64,000 nt of DNA, from positions 1-64,000 of the forward strand of contig JALSRM010000018.1 of the NCBI GenBank assembly GCA_026984775.1, given 5' to 3'. Below the pieces are notes generated by a model. The model did not search any database, was not told the origin of the DNA, and saw only the letters and a program-made list of their open reading frames with translations. The position numbers and the translations under genes were made by a program. This DNA comes from Gammaproteobacteria bacterium (lineage in GTDB: Bacteria > Pseudomonadota > Gammaproteobacteria > CAJXQU01). This document shows, in pieces, positions 50,648-59,717 of this stretch; the stretch's first letter is position 1; each line of letters starts with the position of its first letter.

Positions 50648-50825
50648 CAACAGATTGGCAGAGTTTGTCTGGTCATTAAAGAACAACTCTTTGATGTAAA
50701 AAGGAATTGATGCTTCTCGGAAGCAGATTTCGATACTTTACAAATGTTTCCACTACGCTCATTGTAGTATATCCTTGTTAATCAGTAGAATTTTCTCCGG
50801 TCTCAGTTATTCTTAGGAATTGTTT

Positions 50826-53210
50826 ATGTTAAAGGTCAGTCGATTTGCTTTAATTTCGGTTATTTTGGCAATCCTCGCAGGATGTGGAGGTGCTGATGAG
50901 CGGAAAGCAGCCTATCTGGAAAAAGGAAACCAGCTCTTCTCGGAAGGGAACTACGAAAAAGCCCGGCTGGAATTCAAAAATGCTCTTCAAATTGATCCTA
51001 AGGATGCAGATGCCCATTACAAATTAGGGTTGGCATTGGAAAAACTGGGTGAATGGAAACCTGCATTGAGCCAGTTTTTGGCTGTTTTGAAATTGGACGA
51101 TGCACATGTGGGTGCGCTTGTTCATACAGGGCAAATCTATTTGCTTGGCAATGCGTTGGATCAAGCCTTGGAAAATGCAGAGAAAGCCATAGCAATCGAC
51201 CCAGAAGACCCGGATGCGCTGGCCTTGCGAGGAGGCGTTCGAGCGAAGAGTGGTGATATCAAGGGGGCCTTTTCTGATGGTCAGTCTGCCTTGAAGAAAG
51301 ATCCGGGGCACGTCAACAGTATTGCTCTTCTTTCTGCACTGCATTTGGCGCAAAGAGAATCTGATAAGGCCCTTGCATTGATCGATCAGGGGCTGAAAAG
51401 CCATCCCGAAAACACCAATCTGCTTGGACTCAAGGCAAAGGTCTTGATGTCTCAGAAAAAAGTCGATGAAGCAGGTGAGATCCTGGAAAAAATTATAACT
51501 ATCGAGCCCGATCAAATGGTCCACCGTTTTCAGTTGGCAGGGTTTTATAGCAACCAGAATAAGCTGGATAAAGCCGAAAAGGTTCTGAGGGATGCTGCCG
51601 CATATGAGAAAGATGACAACAAGGCAAAAATGGTTCTTATCGATTTTCTTGCCAAAAAACGTGGCTTTGAAGCCGCTGAAAAAGAGTTGTTGGCCGAAAT
51701 TGAAAAGCACCCTGATGAAAGTGTTTATCAGTTCGGGTTGGCGGAACTTTATAAAACAAAAGATCTAAACAAAAGTCTGAAGGTTCTTCAAAAGATAGCG
51801 AAAGACAATACGTATGGAGCACCAGATGGTTTGAAGGCCAAGTCTAAAATGGCCACTCTTTATATGCAACTAAGAAACTTTGATGAGGCCAGGAAACTGG
51901 CCGAAGAGGTTCTGGATGAAAGTCCTAAGGATACGGATGCGCTTCTTGTGCGTTCCAGTTTATCATTGATTGATAACAAACCAACAGAAGCGATCGCGGA
52001 TCTCAGGGCACTGATAAGTAGAGACCCGACAACAGCCAAATATTACCGTTTACTCGCTCGCGCACATTTGATGAATGATGAAAAAGAACTGGCGCGTGAA
52101 GCCCTGGAGAAAGCGGCCGAGCTTGATCCCAAGGATGCTGTTATTCGATCTGAATTAGCCGAAGTCTTGTTGAAGTTGGGTAAACCTGATCTTGCGATTG
52201 AGCAAGTTCAGGAAGTGCTTGACATCGCGCCTGACAATGAAGCGGCATTGGAAACATTGTTCAAGCTCCAGTCAGCCAAGAATGATTGGAAAGCAGCCCT
52301 TGCAACAGCGAAAAAGATTAAAGAGGCTTTCCCCGAGAAAGCTGAGGGTTATCACCTCTCTGGTTTGGCCCATCAGATGAATAAAGATTTTACTGCCAGT
52401 GTTGATGACTATGTAAAGGCTCTTGAAAAAGCACCAGATGCAATACAACCGCTGGTCCAATTAGTGCGTGGCTATATGGCCCAAAACAAAGTAGAAGAAG
52501 CCTTGGCCCGAGTCAATAAAGTGCTTGAAAACAACCCCGATAATCATGTTGCACTCACGATTAAAGGCGAGATTCTCGCCTCCCAAGGGAAACTGGAACA
52601 GGCAAGGGCGGCCCTTAATCGGGCGATCGAGATCAGGCCGGATTACCGGAGTGCCTATATCAGTCTTGCAAGGACGTATGCAAGCGAAGGAAAAATCGAT
52701 GAAGTGATCAAAACATATCAGTCCGGTTTAAATGCACTTCCAAACGATCCTGTTTTAATGAACGGTCTGGCTACAGCACATGACCAAGCGGGGCATCTGG
52801 AAGAAGCAATTAGCGTCTACAATAAAGTATTGGAAGTTAATCCAAAGAACCTTATAGCAGTGAATAATTTGGCAATGCTGTATGCGGACAGGATCAAAAC
52901 GAATGATGCTCTAGAAAAGGCCAAGGAATATATCAAACTCCTTGATGATACAAAAAATCCTGCTTATCTGGATACAGTTGGCTGGGTTCATTTAATAGCA
53001 GGTGATTATGATCGGGCAGTATCAGTTCTTGAAAGGGCCATAGCCGGGCTTCCCGAAGAACCCGTACTTCAGTACCATTTGGGTATGGCTTACTTCAAAC
53101 AAGGTAAGAATCTGAGTCAGGCCAGGAAACACCTCGAACTTGCTATAAAAAGCAATAAAGATTTCCCCGGAAGAGATGAGGCCGAGCGCGTTTTGTCTGA
53201 ATTGAACTAA
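50826..53210 (+). CDS. Large TPR lipoprotein, similar to PEP-CTERM-system PrsT proteins
   Basis: This 794-residue product has a lipoprotein signal (LAILAGC, Cys near 21). Tetratricopeptide repeats fill nearly all the rest, roughly 20 units with the W/A-x-x-L-G-x-x-x-x-x-x-x-G/A-x-x-x-A pattern. The first repeat is K-G-N-Q-L-F-S-E-G-N-Y-E-K-A. It resembles the PrsT-type TPR lipoproteins linked to PEP-CTERM export, but no exosortase or PEP-CTERM gene is in the window. It probably scaffolds envelope proteins. ATG 50826 has AGGA seven bases upstream, while the TTG six bases earlier does not. The M18 gene follows by 24 bases. Confidence 0.88.
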   Translation: MLKVSRFALISVILAILAGCGGADERKAAYLEKGNQLFSEGNYEKARLEFKNALQIDPKDADAHYKLGLALEKLGEWKPALSQFLAVLKLDDAHVGALVHTGQIYLLGNALDQALENAEKAIAIDPEDPDALALRGGVRAKSGDIKGAFSDGQSALKKDPGHVNSIALLSALHLAQRESDKALALIDQGLKSHPENTNLLGLKAKVLMSQKKVDEAGEILEKIITIEPDQMVHRFQLAGFYSNQNKLDKAEKVLRDAAAYEKDDNKAKMVLIDFLAKKRGFEAAEKELLAEIEKHPDESVYQFGLAELYKTKDLNKSLKVLQKIAKDNTYGAPDGLKAKSKMATLYMQLRNFDEARKLAEEVLDESPKDTDALLVRSSLSLIDNKPTEAIADLRALISRDPTTAKYYRLLARAHLMNDEKELAREALEKAAELDPKDAVIRSELAEVLLKLGKPDLAIEQVQEVLDIAPDNEAALETLFKLQSAKNDWKAALATAKKIKEAFPEKAEGYHLSGLAHQMNKDFTASVDDYVKALEKAPDAIQPLVQLVRGYMAQNKVEEALARVNKVLENNPDNHVALTIKGEILASQGKLEQARAALNRAIEIRPDYRSAYISLARTYASEGKIDEVIKTYQSGLNALPNDPVLMNGLATAHDQAGHLEEAISVYNKVLEVNPKNLIAVNNLAMLYADRIKTNDALEKAKEYIKLLDDTKNPAYLDTVGWVHLIAGDYDRAVSVLERAIAGLPEEPVLQYHLGMAYFKQGKNLSQARKHLELAIKSNKDFPGRDEAERVLSELN

Positions 53211-53234
53211 ATCTCTCAGGGCTGAACTCAATAA

Positions 53235-54542
53235 ATGAAAAAAGATGAATTTAACCAGGAGCTGTTGGCATTTTTGGACAACTCGCCAACCCCTTTTCAT
53301 GCAGTTTTTACTCTTAGGGATATTCTGATCAGAGGAAAATTTATCCAGTTGTATGAGGAGGATAAATGGAAACTCGAACCGGGTGGCCGGTATTTTGTGA
53401 TCCGGAACGATTCATCGATCGTTGCCTTTCGTCTCGGAACCAAATCACCAGTTGAAACGGGCTTCCGCATGGTAGGGGCACATACTGATAGTCCCTGTCT
53501 CAAGGTTAAGCCAAATCCAGAGATCGAGAGTAAGGGGTATAATCAACTGGGAGTCGAGGTGTATGGAGGCGTTCTGCTCAATCCCTGGTTTGATCGGGAT
53601 CTATCCATTGCTGGCAGGGTAACTCTGGAACATGCTGACGGCAGGCTTGACAACAAGTTGATTGATTTTAAAGAGCCTGTAGGCGTTATCCCCAGTCTGG
53701 CAATTCATCTCGATCGTGAAGCCAATGAAAAGAGAACGGTCAACAAGCAGACCTATCTTCCACCCGTACTCAGTCTGGTCTCGGATAAAAATTTCAGTTT
53801 GAAAGCAGAGATCAAAAAGCTGCTTCAATCCCTTGATCAGTGTCAAAATGATTCAGAAATCCTGGAATTTGAATTGTGTCTGTATGGGACAGAAAATGCG
53901 GCCATCATCGGGTTGCATAAAGAGTTTATTGCCAGTGCAAGGCTCGACAATCTTCTAAGCTGTTATACTGGCCTTATGGCATTGATCAGCAATGATGAAG
54001 AAACGTGTCAACTACTGGTCTGTAATGATCATGAAGAGGTAGGCAGTAGTTCTGCGGCAGGGGCAAAGGGAAATTTCCTCAGTTGTATTCTGAAACGGAT
54101 TGCAGGTGATAATGAAAATTATGCCCGCATGATTTCACATTCGATGCTGATCTCGACAGATAATGCACATGGAGTACATCCAAACTTTCCCGAGAAACAT
54201 GATCCTAATCATACCGCCTTCATCAATGCAGGGCCTGTGATCAAAGTCAACAGTAATCAGGCCTATGCATCGAACAGTGAAACGGCGGGATTGTTTCGCC
54301 ATGTCGCCAAAAGAGCAGATGTGCCGGTTCAGTCTTTTGTTTCCCGATCCGATACTCGCTGTGGCAGTACAATTGGACCATTGACGGCGACTGTTCTGGG
54401 AGTGAGAACCGTGGATGTTGGAGTTCCGACCTTTGCCATGCATTCCATTCGTGAACTGGCTGGCACAGCGGATGCCTGGTATCTGTATCAGGCACTTCAA
54501 AGCTTCTATCGGCTTGATGATCTGAGTGTCCACTCAATTTGA
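53235..54542 (+). CDS. M18-family aminopeptidase
   Basis: This 435-residue dizinc aminopeptidase has the M18 blocks GAHTDSPCLKVKP (H83), YGGVLLNPWFDRDL, ASARLDNLLS, NDHEEVGSSSA and SHSMLISTDNAHGVHPN. These peptidases work in the cytoplasm on N-terminal acidic or neutral residues and usually form large dodecamers. The last part, RSDTRCGSTIGP, matches the family end. The gene lies 24 bases after the TPR lipoprotein and about 90 bases before the TetR gene. Confidence 0.92.
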   Translation: MKKDEFNQELLAFLDNSPTPFHAVFTLRDILIRGKFIQLYEEDKWKLEPGGRYFVIRNDSSIVAFRLGTKSPVETGFRMVGAHTDSPCLKVKPNPEIESKGYNQLGVEVYGGVLLNPWFDRDLSIAGRVTLEHADGRLDNKLIDFKEPVGVIPSLAIHLDREANEKRTVNKQTYLPPVLSLVSDKNFSLKAEIKKLLQSLDQCQNDSEILEFELCLYGTENAAIIGLHKEFIASARLDNLLSCYTGLMALISNDEETCQLLVCNDHEEVGSSSAAGAKGNFLSCILKRIAGDNENYARMISHSMLISTDNAHGVHPNFPEKHDPNHTAFINAGPVIKVNSNQAYASNSETAGLFRHVAKRADVPVQSFVSRSDTRCGSTIGPLTATVLGVRTVDVGVPTFAMHSIRELAGTADAWYLYQALQSFYRLDDLSVHSI

Positions 54543-54582
54543 TCTTAGGTAAACTTTGTGTAGTAGGTTTCTGAAAATGAAT

Positions 54583-54615
54583 ACTGAATAATTAGTTGAA
54601 TATTCATTATTCAGT
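54583..54615. promoter_or_regulatory. Palindromic operator for the TetR-family gene
   Basis: ACTGAATAAT (54583-54592) and ATTATTCAGT (54606-54615) are perfect inverted copies separated by 13 bases. The spacer itself contains the palindrome GAATATTC. The site covers the -35 hexamer and spacer of the predicted promoter. TGAATA also recurs near 55255 before the RND gene, where it may form a second, weaker site. Confidence 0.75.
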
Positions 54616-54624
54616 GTATATACT
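54596..54624 (+). promoter_or_regulatory. Promoter of the TetR-family gene, predicting a leaderless transcript
   Basis: TTGAAT (54596-54601) and TATACT (54619-54624) are 17 bases apart. Only six bases separate the -10 hexamer from the ATG at 54631, so transcription would begin at or next to the start codon. I see no ribosome site, which fits a leaderless messenger. Confidence 0.65.
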
Positions 54625-54630
54625 CCTCTC

Positions 54631-55236
54631 ATGGCTCGCATAGCTTCTGAAGAAAATATTGAGGATACCCGGCGTGTGATTCTAGACGCAGCGGAAGCGC
54701 GTTTTCGTACTTATGGCTATGGCAAGACCACCATGGCTGAGATCGCATCAGATGCTGGTATGTCCGCAGCAAATCTGTATCGGTTTTTTCAGAACAAGTA
54801 CGAGATCGGTTGTGCAGTTTCCAGCCGTTGCATGGCTGAACATACTGCCCGTTTGCGTGAAGTTGTACGAAATACAAAACTTCCGGCAAGTGAAAAATTG
54901 CGCACTTATGTTCTAACGTGCCTCTATCAATGCTATGAAGGAGCAGGGAAGGACAATAATATCAATGATCTAGTACAGAAGATTCTAGATGAACGTCAGG
55001 ATCTGGTGCAGAAAAAGGTTGATGCAGAAATAGGGTTGATTGCAGAAATTCTTGCCCAAGGAAACAGTTCAGGCGAGTTTGAGGTGGCAGATCTGATCGA
55101 GACAGCTACAAGTATCCAGACGGCTATCGTCATGTTCAATGTCCCGACCTTGATGGGATTGTACTCGCAGGAAAGGTTCAAAGAACTGGCGAATGGTGTT
55201 GTGAACCTGCTGCTGGTAGGGATAAAGAAACGGTAA
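54631..55236 (+). CDS. TetR-family transcriptional regulator
   Basis: This 201-residue repressor has an N-terminal TetR helix-turn-helix (about 13-60; TTMAEIASDAGMSAANLYRFF) and a variable ligand domain with no known sensor match. It is followed by the RND, LolA-like and barrel genes, so it likely senses a lipid or hydrophobic compound and represses the export operon and itself. The palindrome overlapping its promoter supports self-control. The 67 bases before the RND gene are AT-rich and may hold a second promoter. Confidence 0.9.
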   Translation: MARIASEENIEDTRRVILDAAEARFRTYGYGKTTMAEIASDAGMSAANLYRFFQNKYEIGCAVSSRCMAEHTARLREVVRNTKLPASEKLRTYVLTCLYQCYEGAGKDNNINDLVQKILDERQDLVQKKVDAEIGLIAEILAQGNSSGEFEVADLIETATSIQTAIVMFNVPTLMGLYSQERFKELANGVVNLLLVGIKKR

Positions 55237-55303
55237 CCTTTACAGGCCTGAATCTGAATATTTATTAAAATATTTACTATTAATAAAAAAAGAGGAAAGG
55301 GAC

Positions 55304-57610
55304 ATGAGCAGATGGGCAACAAGATTGGGCGAATGGGACATCCGTTACCGCTGGTTGATCATCGTTATGACTCTTGTTTTTGTTGCTCTTGCCGCCAGCG
55401 GAGGCAAATATCTTAAATTTACCAACAATTACCGGATTTTTTTCAGTAGCGATAATCCTGAATTGCAGGCTTTTGATGCGCTGGAAAAACGATATTCCAA
55501 GAATGACCAGGTTCTTTTCATCCTGGAGCCAAAAAATGGAAACGTTTTCACACCCGAAGTACTTACTGCTGTTGAAGAACTGACAGAACAGGCTTGGCAG
55601 ATCCCTTATTCCTCCAGGATCGACTCTCTTTCCAATTTCCAGCATACTCAGGCAGAAGAAGATGACCTGGTGATTGCCGATCTCTATGAAAATGGTGCCA
55701 CTCTTGATGAAGCAGAAATCGCAAGGATCAGGAATATCGCACTGAATGAACCTTTGCTTGTCAATCGGATTGTCTCTCCCTCTGGCCATGTAACCGCTGT
55801 TGCGGCAACGATACTGTTGCCAGGTGAAGAACCGAACAAGGAACTGCCCGAAGTCGTCTCTTTTGTGCGCAAATTGGCGAAACAAACAGAGGAAGCACAT
55901 CCTTCGGTCAAGGTTCATCTGACCGGCATCGTCATGATGAACAATGCATTCAATGAATCCTCCCGGGAAGATATGGAAAAACTGGTACCCATCAGTTTTG
56001 CCATGATGGTGCTGATGCTTCTGTTCTTGACGCGGACTGTGGTTGGAACCCTGCTGACTGTGGTGGTCATCCTGTTCTCCATTGTGACTGCCATGGGGCT
56101 GGGTGGGTATCTTGGATTCCCTCTTTCACCTCCATCTGCTTCAGCTCCTACAATGATTCTGACCATGGCAATCGCCAACTCGGTCCATATCATCATTACT
56201 TTTCTACACATTTTGCATGACGGGAAAGAGAAATTCGAAGCGATTCGTGAAAGTATCCGCCTTAACCTACAGCCGGTATTTATTGCCAGTCTGACGACCT
56301 GTATCGGTTTTCTAAGCATGAACTTCTCTGATGCCCCTCCGTTCCGGCATCTCGGGAATTTTGTCGCCATGGGAGTAGCAATCGCCTTTGTACTCTCGGT
56401 GACTTTCTTACCATCCATGTTGTCCCTTCTTCCAGCACGAACGAGAAAGTCGGGTGATCACAGAGACAGGCTCATGATAGGACTCGGAGAATTCGTTGTC
56501 AGGAACCGGTCGGTACTACTCTGGAGCATGTCTGTTCTGACGATCGGTTTGGCGTTGATGATACCCAAAAACGAATTGAATGATGTATTTATCCATTATT
56601 TTGATAAATCGGTCCCATTCCGTGCCGATACGGATTTTATGGTAGAGAACCTGACAGGTATCTACATACTTGATTACTCACTGGAATCTGGGGAGCCGGG
56701 CGGTATCAATGACCCAGGGTATCTGAAAGATGTCGAAGCTTTTGCCCAGTGGTATCGGCAGCAGCCCGAGACCCTCCATGTTAATACCATTACTGATATT
56801 ATCAAACGACTCAATAAAAACATGCATGGTGACGATCCAGCCTATTACCGTCTTCCGAAAGAACGGGATCTGACGGCACAGTATCTTCTACTGTATGAGA
56901 TGTCCTTGCCACAGGGGCTTGATCTGAATAATCAGATTGATGTGGAAAAATCGGCAACACGATTTATTGCCACCTTCAAGACGCTCTCCAGTAATCAAGT
57001 CATTGAGATGGATCAACGTGCCTATGATTGGCTCAAGGCCAATACGTCACATATTGATCTTACCCAAAATCCGGGATCAGGGCCCTCAAAAATGTTTGCC
57101 CATATTGGCAAGCGGAATATCAAGAGTATGCTCATAGGTACTACACTTGCACTGATTCTCATCTCGTTTATTCTCATGATCGCCTTTCGATCGATCAAAA
57201 TTGGTTTGACCAGCCTGATTCCGAACCTTGTCCCTGCGGCGATGGGCTTCGGATTGTGGGGGTTGATGGTAGGTCAGGTCGGATTGGCCCTCTCGGTTGT
57301 GACCGGCATGACACTTGGAATCGTTGTCGATGACACCGTTCACTTCCTGAGCAAGTATCTGCGTGCCCGTCGTGAAAAGGATATGGATGCTCAACAAGCG
57401 GTTGTTTATGCTTTCAATACTGTTGGACGAGCCCTGGCAATTACTTCATTCGTTTTGATGACCGGGTTTTTGATCCTTTCCCTGTCCACTTTTGAACTGA
57501 ATTCCGGTATGGGACTGCTGACGGCGATCATTATCGGTTTTGCCTTGTTGGCTGATTTTTTCCTGTTACCTCCATTACTTATGAAACTCGAGGAAAGAAA
57601 ATATGCGTAA
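55304..57610 (+). CDS. RND/MMPL-family transporter
   Basis: This 768-residue protein has 12 likely membrane helices in two halves. Each half starts with one helix, then a periplasmic loop, then a five-helix sterol-sensing-like bundle (for example LVPISFAMMVLMLLFLTRTV and TLGIVVDDTVHFLSKYL). The Asp pair in the second bundle, VVDDTVHF, is the expected proton-relay site. This is the MMPL/hopanoid-transporter type rather than the AcrB type, and there is no periplasmic adaptor gene. It overlaps the LolA-like gene by 8 bases. Lipid export is inferred from family and neighbours. Confidence 0.9.
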   Translation: MSRWATRLGEWDIRYRWLIIVMTLVFVALAASGGKYLKFTNNYRIFFSSDNPELQAFDALEKRYSKNDQVLFILEPKNGNVFTPEVLTAVEELTEQAWQIPYSSRIDSLSNFQHTQAEEDDLVIADLYENGATLDEAEIARIRNIALNEPLLVNRIVSPSGHVTAVAATILLPGEEPNKELPEVVSFVRKLAKQTEEAHPSVKVHLTGIVMMNNAFNESSREDMEKLVPISFAMMVLMLLFLTRTVVGTLLTVVVILFSIVTAMGLGGYLGFPLSPPSASAPTMILTMAIANSVHIIITFLHILHDGKEKFEAIRESIRLNLQPVFIASLTTCIGFLSMNFSDAPPFRHLGNFVAMGVAIAFVLSVTFLPSMLSLLPARTRKSGDHRDRLMIGLGEFVVRNRSVLLWSMSVLTIGLALMIPKNELNDVFIHYFDKSVPFRADTDFMVENLTGIYILDYSLESGEPGGINDPGYLKDVEAFAQWYRQQPETLHVNTITDIIKRLNKNMHGDDPAYYRLPKERDLTAQYLLLYEMSLPQGLDLNNQIDVEKSATRFIATFKTLSSNQVIEMDQRAYDWLKANTSHIDLTQNPGSGPSKMFAHIGKRNIKSMLIGTTLALILISFILMIAFRSIKIGLTSLIPNLVPAAMGFGLWGLMVGQVGLALSVVTGMTLGIVVDDTVHFLSKYLRARREKDMDAQQAVVYAFNTVGRALAITSFVLMTGFLILSLSTFELNSGMGLLTAIIIGFALLADFFLLPPLLMKLEERKYA

Positions 57611-58382
57611 ACTGTTATCGTTTTTTATTCTGCTTTTACTGGCATCCAATGCATTTGCTGAAACGCCCGAGGAGAAGGGGCTTTCCATTGCCACTGAAGC
57701 GGACAAGAGAAATTCCGGATGGGTCGACTCGACGGCTGATCTGGTGATGATTCTGAGGAATGCTCACGGCCAGGAAAGCCGCCGGCACATCCGTATCAAG
57801 GCACTGGAAGTCGAAGGTGACGGTGACAAGAGCCTGAGTATTTTTGATTCACCCAGAGACGTTAAGGGAACGGCATTCCTGAGCTTTACTCATGCGACAA
57901 AACCCGATGATCAATGGTTGTATCTTCCAGCACTGAAGCGGGTGAAGAGAATCTCTTCGGCGAACAAGTCTGGCCCGTTTATGGGCAGTGAATTTGCCTA
58001 TGAGGATCTCACTTCTCAGGAAGTGGAAAAATATACCTATAAATGGCTGCGGGATGAAAATCTCGATGGTCGGGATACGTTTGTGATCGAAAGGTATCCG
58101 GCCTATAAGCACTCTGGTTATAAGCGCATGATTGTCTGGATTGACAAGGAGATGTACATGCCTTTGAAGCTAGAGTATTACGATAGAAAAAATGCACTTT
58201 TGAAAACACTCACATTCAGTGGCTATCGGCAATATCTTGGAAAATACTGGCGTCCAGATGGCCAGAACATGGTAAATCACCAAAACAAAAAAAGTACGGA
58301 ACTGATCTGGAGTAACTACAAATTTAAAACCGGACTCACTGATCGGGACTTCGATAAGAACGCACTGAAGCGGGCGAGGTAA
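57603..58382 (+). CDS. Periplasmic LolA-like outer-membrane lipoprotein-sorting protein
   Basis: This 259-residue protein has a signal peptide (ends near LLASNAFA) and the COG2834 type of LolA/LolB-like half-barrel. Typical blocks are QWLYLPALKRVKRISSANKSG, then FMGSEFAYEDL, and a late M-x-x-P-L-K-L-E-Y-Y-D. Such proteins are not canonical LolA and often sit in operons with MMPL-type RND proteins. It probably carries a hydrophobic cargo from the transporter to the outer membrane. The barrel gene follows by 6 bases. Confidence 0.87.
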   Translation: MRKLLSFFILLLLASNAFAETPEEKGLSIATEADKRNSGWVDSTADLVMILRNAHGQESRRHIRIKALEVEGDGDKSLSIFDSPRDVKGTAFLSFTHATKPDDQWLYLPALKRVKRISSANKSGPFMGSEFAYEDLTSQEVEKYTYKWLRDENLDGRDTFVIERYPAYKHSGYKRMIVWIDKEMYMPLKLEYYDRKNALLKTLTFSGYRQYLGKYWRPDGQNMVNHQNKKSTELIWSNYKFKTGLTDRDFDKNALKRAR

Positions 58383-58388
58383 CCCTAA

Positions 58389-59585
58389 ATGCTCCGGAGG
58401 ATTCTGCTTCTTTTTTTGTTTGTTTCACTGCCGGCTTTTGCAAGTGAATGGTCAGGATACTTTGGTGCTGAAACACGGTTCTTTCCGCAGGATGCGCTGG
58501 ATCCCACCCAGGATCACATTTTCGATCTTTCTTTCACTGCACATCCCGAGTTTTATCATGAGTGGGATGAGGGTCGGCAGAGTTTTCTTTTCGTTCCATT
58601 TTTGCGTCTCGATCAGCAGGACAGTCAACGGACTCATTTCGATATTCGAGAATTGACTTGGCTCATGGCAAGTCGTGATTGGGAAGTGAGGATTGGATTC
58701 AGGCAGGTATTCTGGGGTGTGGCTGAATCGAACCACTTGGTCGATATCATCAATCAGACCGATTTAGTGGAAAATATCGATACCGAAGACAAACTGGGGC
58801 AACCTATGATTAACGTTGCCTGGATCCAGGACTGGGGGACCGTGGATATCTTTATTCTTCCTGGTTTTCGCGAACGAACATTTCCCGGCAGGGAAGGACG
58901 GCTGCGTACCCAGCCACGCGTTGATACGGATCATCCGGTGTATGAGTCCGCGGCTGAAGATGCCCACGTTGATTTTGCTTTGCGCTGGTCTCACGTGGTG
59001 GGTGATTTTGATATTGGTCTCTCCCATTTTCATGGAACAAGTCGTGAGCCCAGGTTTACAGTAGGCTTGAACGGTACGGAGCCGGTACTCATTCCTCATT
59101 ATGACATCATCGATCAGACTGGACTCGATCTACAGGCAACCAAAGGCAACTGGTTGTGGAAACTCGAGACGATCTACCGGACAGGACAATCAGGACCTTC
59201 GGGAGACGATGATTTTTTTGCACTCACGGGCGGCTTCGAATACACGTTTGTTGGTGTTTTTGAATCCTCTGTGGACCTGGGTTTGGTTGCAGAATATTTA
59301 TATGACGACCGAGATACAGAAGCCCTCACACCGTTTGAAGACGATATCATGGTGGGGTTGAGAGTGGCGTTTAATGATGTGCAGAGTAGTGAACTCCTGG
59401 CGGGTGTCGTGATTGATCGGGATAACTCTACCCGTTTTTTCAATATCGAAGCCAGCCGGAGGATTGGCGACAACTGGAAACTGGAACTGGAAGCCCGGAT
59501 TTTCAGTAATGTTGATGAGAATGATCTGCAGTTTGTTTTCCGCAAAGAAGACTATCTTCAACTGTCTCTCGCCCGTTATTTCTGA
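58389..59585 (+). CDS. Predicted outer-membrane beta-barrel protein of the RND operon
   Basis: This 398-residue protein has a signal peptide (SLPAFAS) and alternating amphipathic strands throughout, and it ends in aromatic F (LSLARYF), as BAM substrates do. I do not recognise a specific family beyond a DUF1302-like or porin-like pattern. It starts with GYFGAETRFFPQDA and has conserved-looking W and D blocks. As third gene of the transporter operon, it may be the outer-membrane exit or acceptor for the cargo. Confidence 0.78.
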   Translation: MLRRILLLFLFVSLPAFASEWSGYFGAETRFFPQDALDPTQDHIFDLSFTAHPEFYHEWDEGRQSFLFVPFLRLDQQDSQRTHFDIRELTWLMASRDWEVRIGFRQVFWGVAESNHLVDIINQTDLVENIDTEDKLGQPMINVAWIQDWGTVDIFILPGFRERTFPGREGRLRTQPRVDTDHPVYESAAEDAHVDFALRWSHVVGDFDIGLSHFHGTSREPRFTVGLNGTEPVLIPHYDIIDQTGLDLQATKGNWLWKLETIYRTGQSGPSGDDDFFALTGGFEYTFVGVFESSVDLGLVAEYLYDDRDTEALTPFEDDIMVGLRVAFNDVQSSELLAGVVIDRDNSTRFFNIEASRRIGDNWKLELEARIFSNVDENDLQFVFRKEDYLQLSLARYF

Positions 59586-59618
59586 TCCTTTCAGGAGTAA
59601 GACTCGTTTTGCCCACAC

Positions 59619-59634
59619 TGTGACTTAGTTCACA
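59619..59634. promoter_or_regulatory. CRP-type site before the thermostable-hemolysin-family operon
   Basis: TGTGA-CTTAGT-TCACA is an exact match to the CRP core (TGTGA-N6-TCACA). It lies about 90 bases before the ATG. A CATACT -10 candidate at 59687-59692 would place the site near -72, a position used by class I CRP promoters. The -35 is not clear. Binding by CRP or a relative is inferred. Confidence 0.6.
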
Positions 59635-59660
59635 CAACCGAATCGCACTCCCGACCTCTA

Positions 59661-59675
59661 TTAAGAGTCTCTTAA
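59661..59675. repeat. Perfect 15-bp palindrome before the thermostable-hemolysin-family operon
   Basis: TTAAGA-GTC-TCTTAA lies between the CRP-type site and the likely -10 region. It may be a second regulator site. It has no T-run and is too short for a convincing terminator. Confidence 0.4.
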
Positions 59676-59717
59676 GCTTTTCCTTTCATACTGTTTCCAT
59701 CTTAAAGAGGTGATGCC

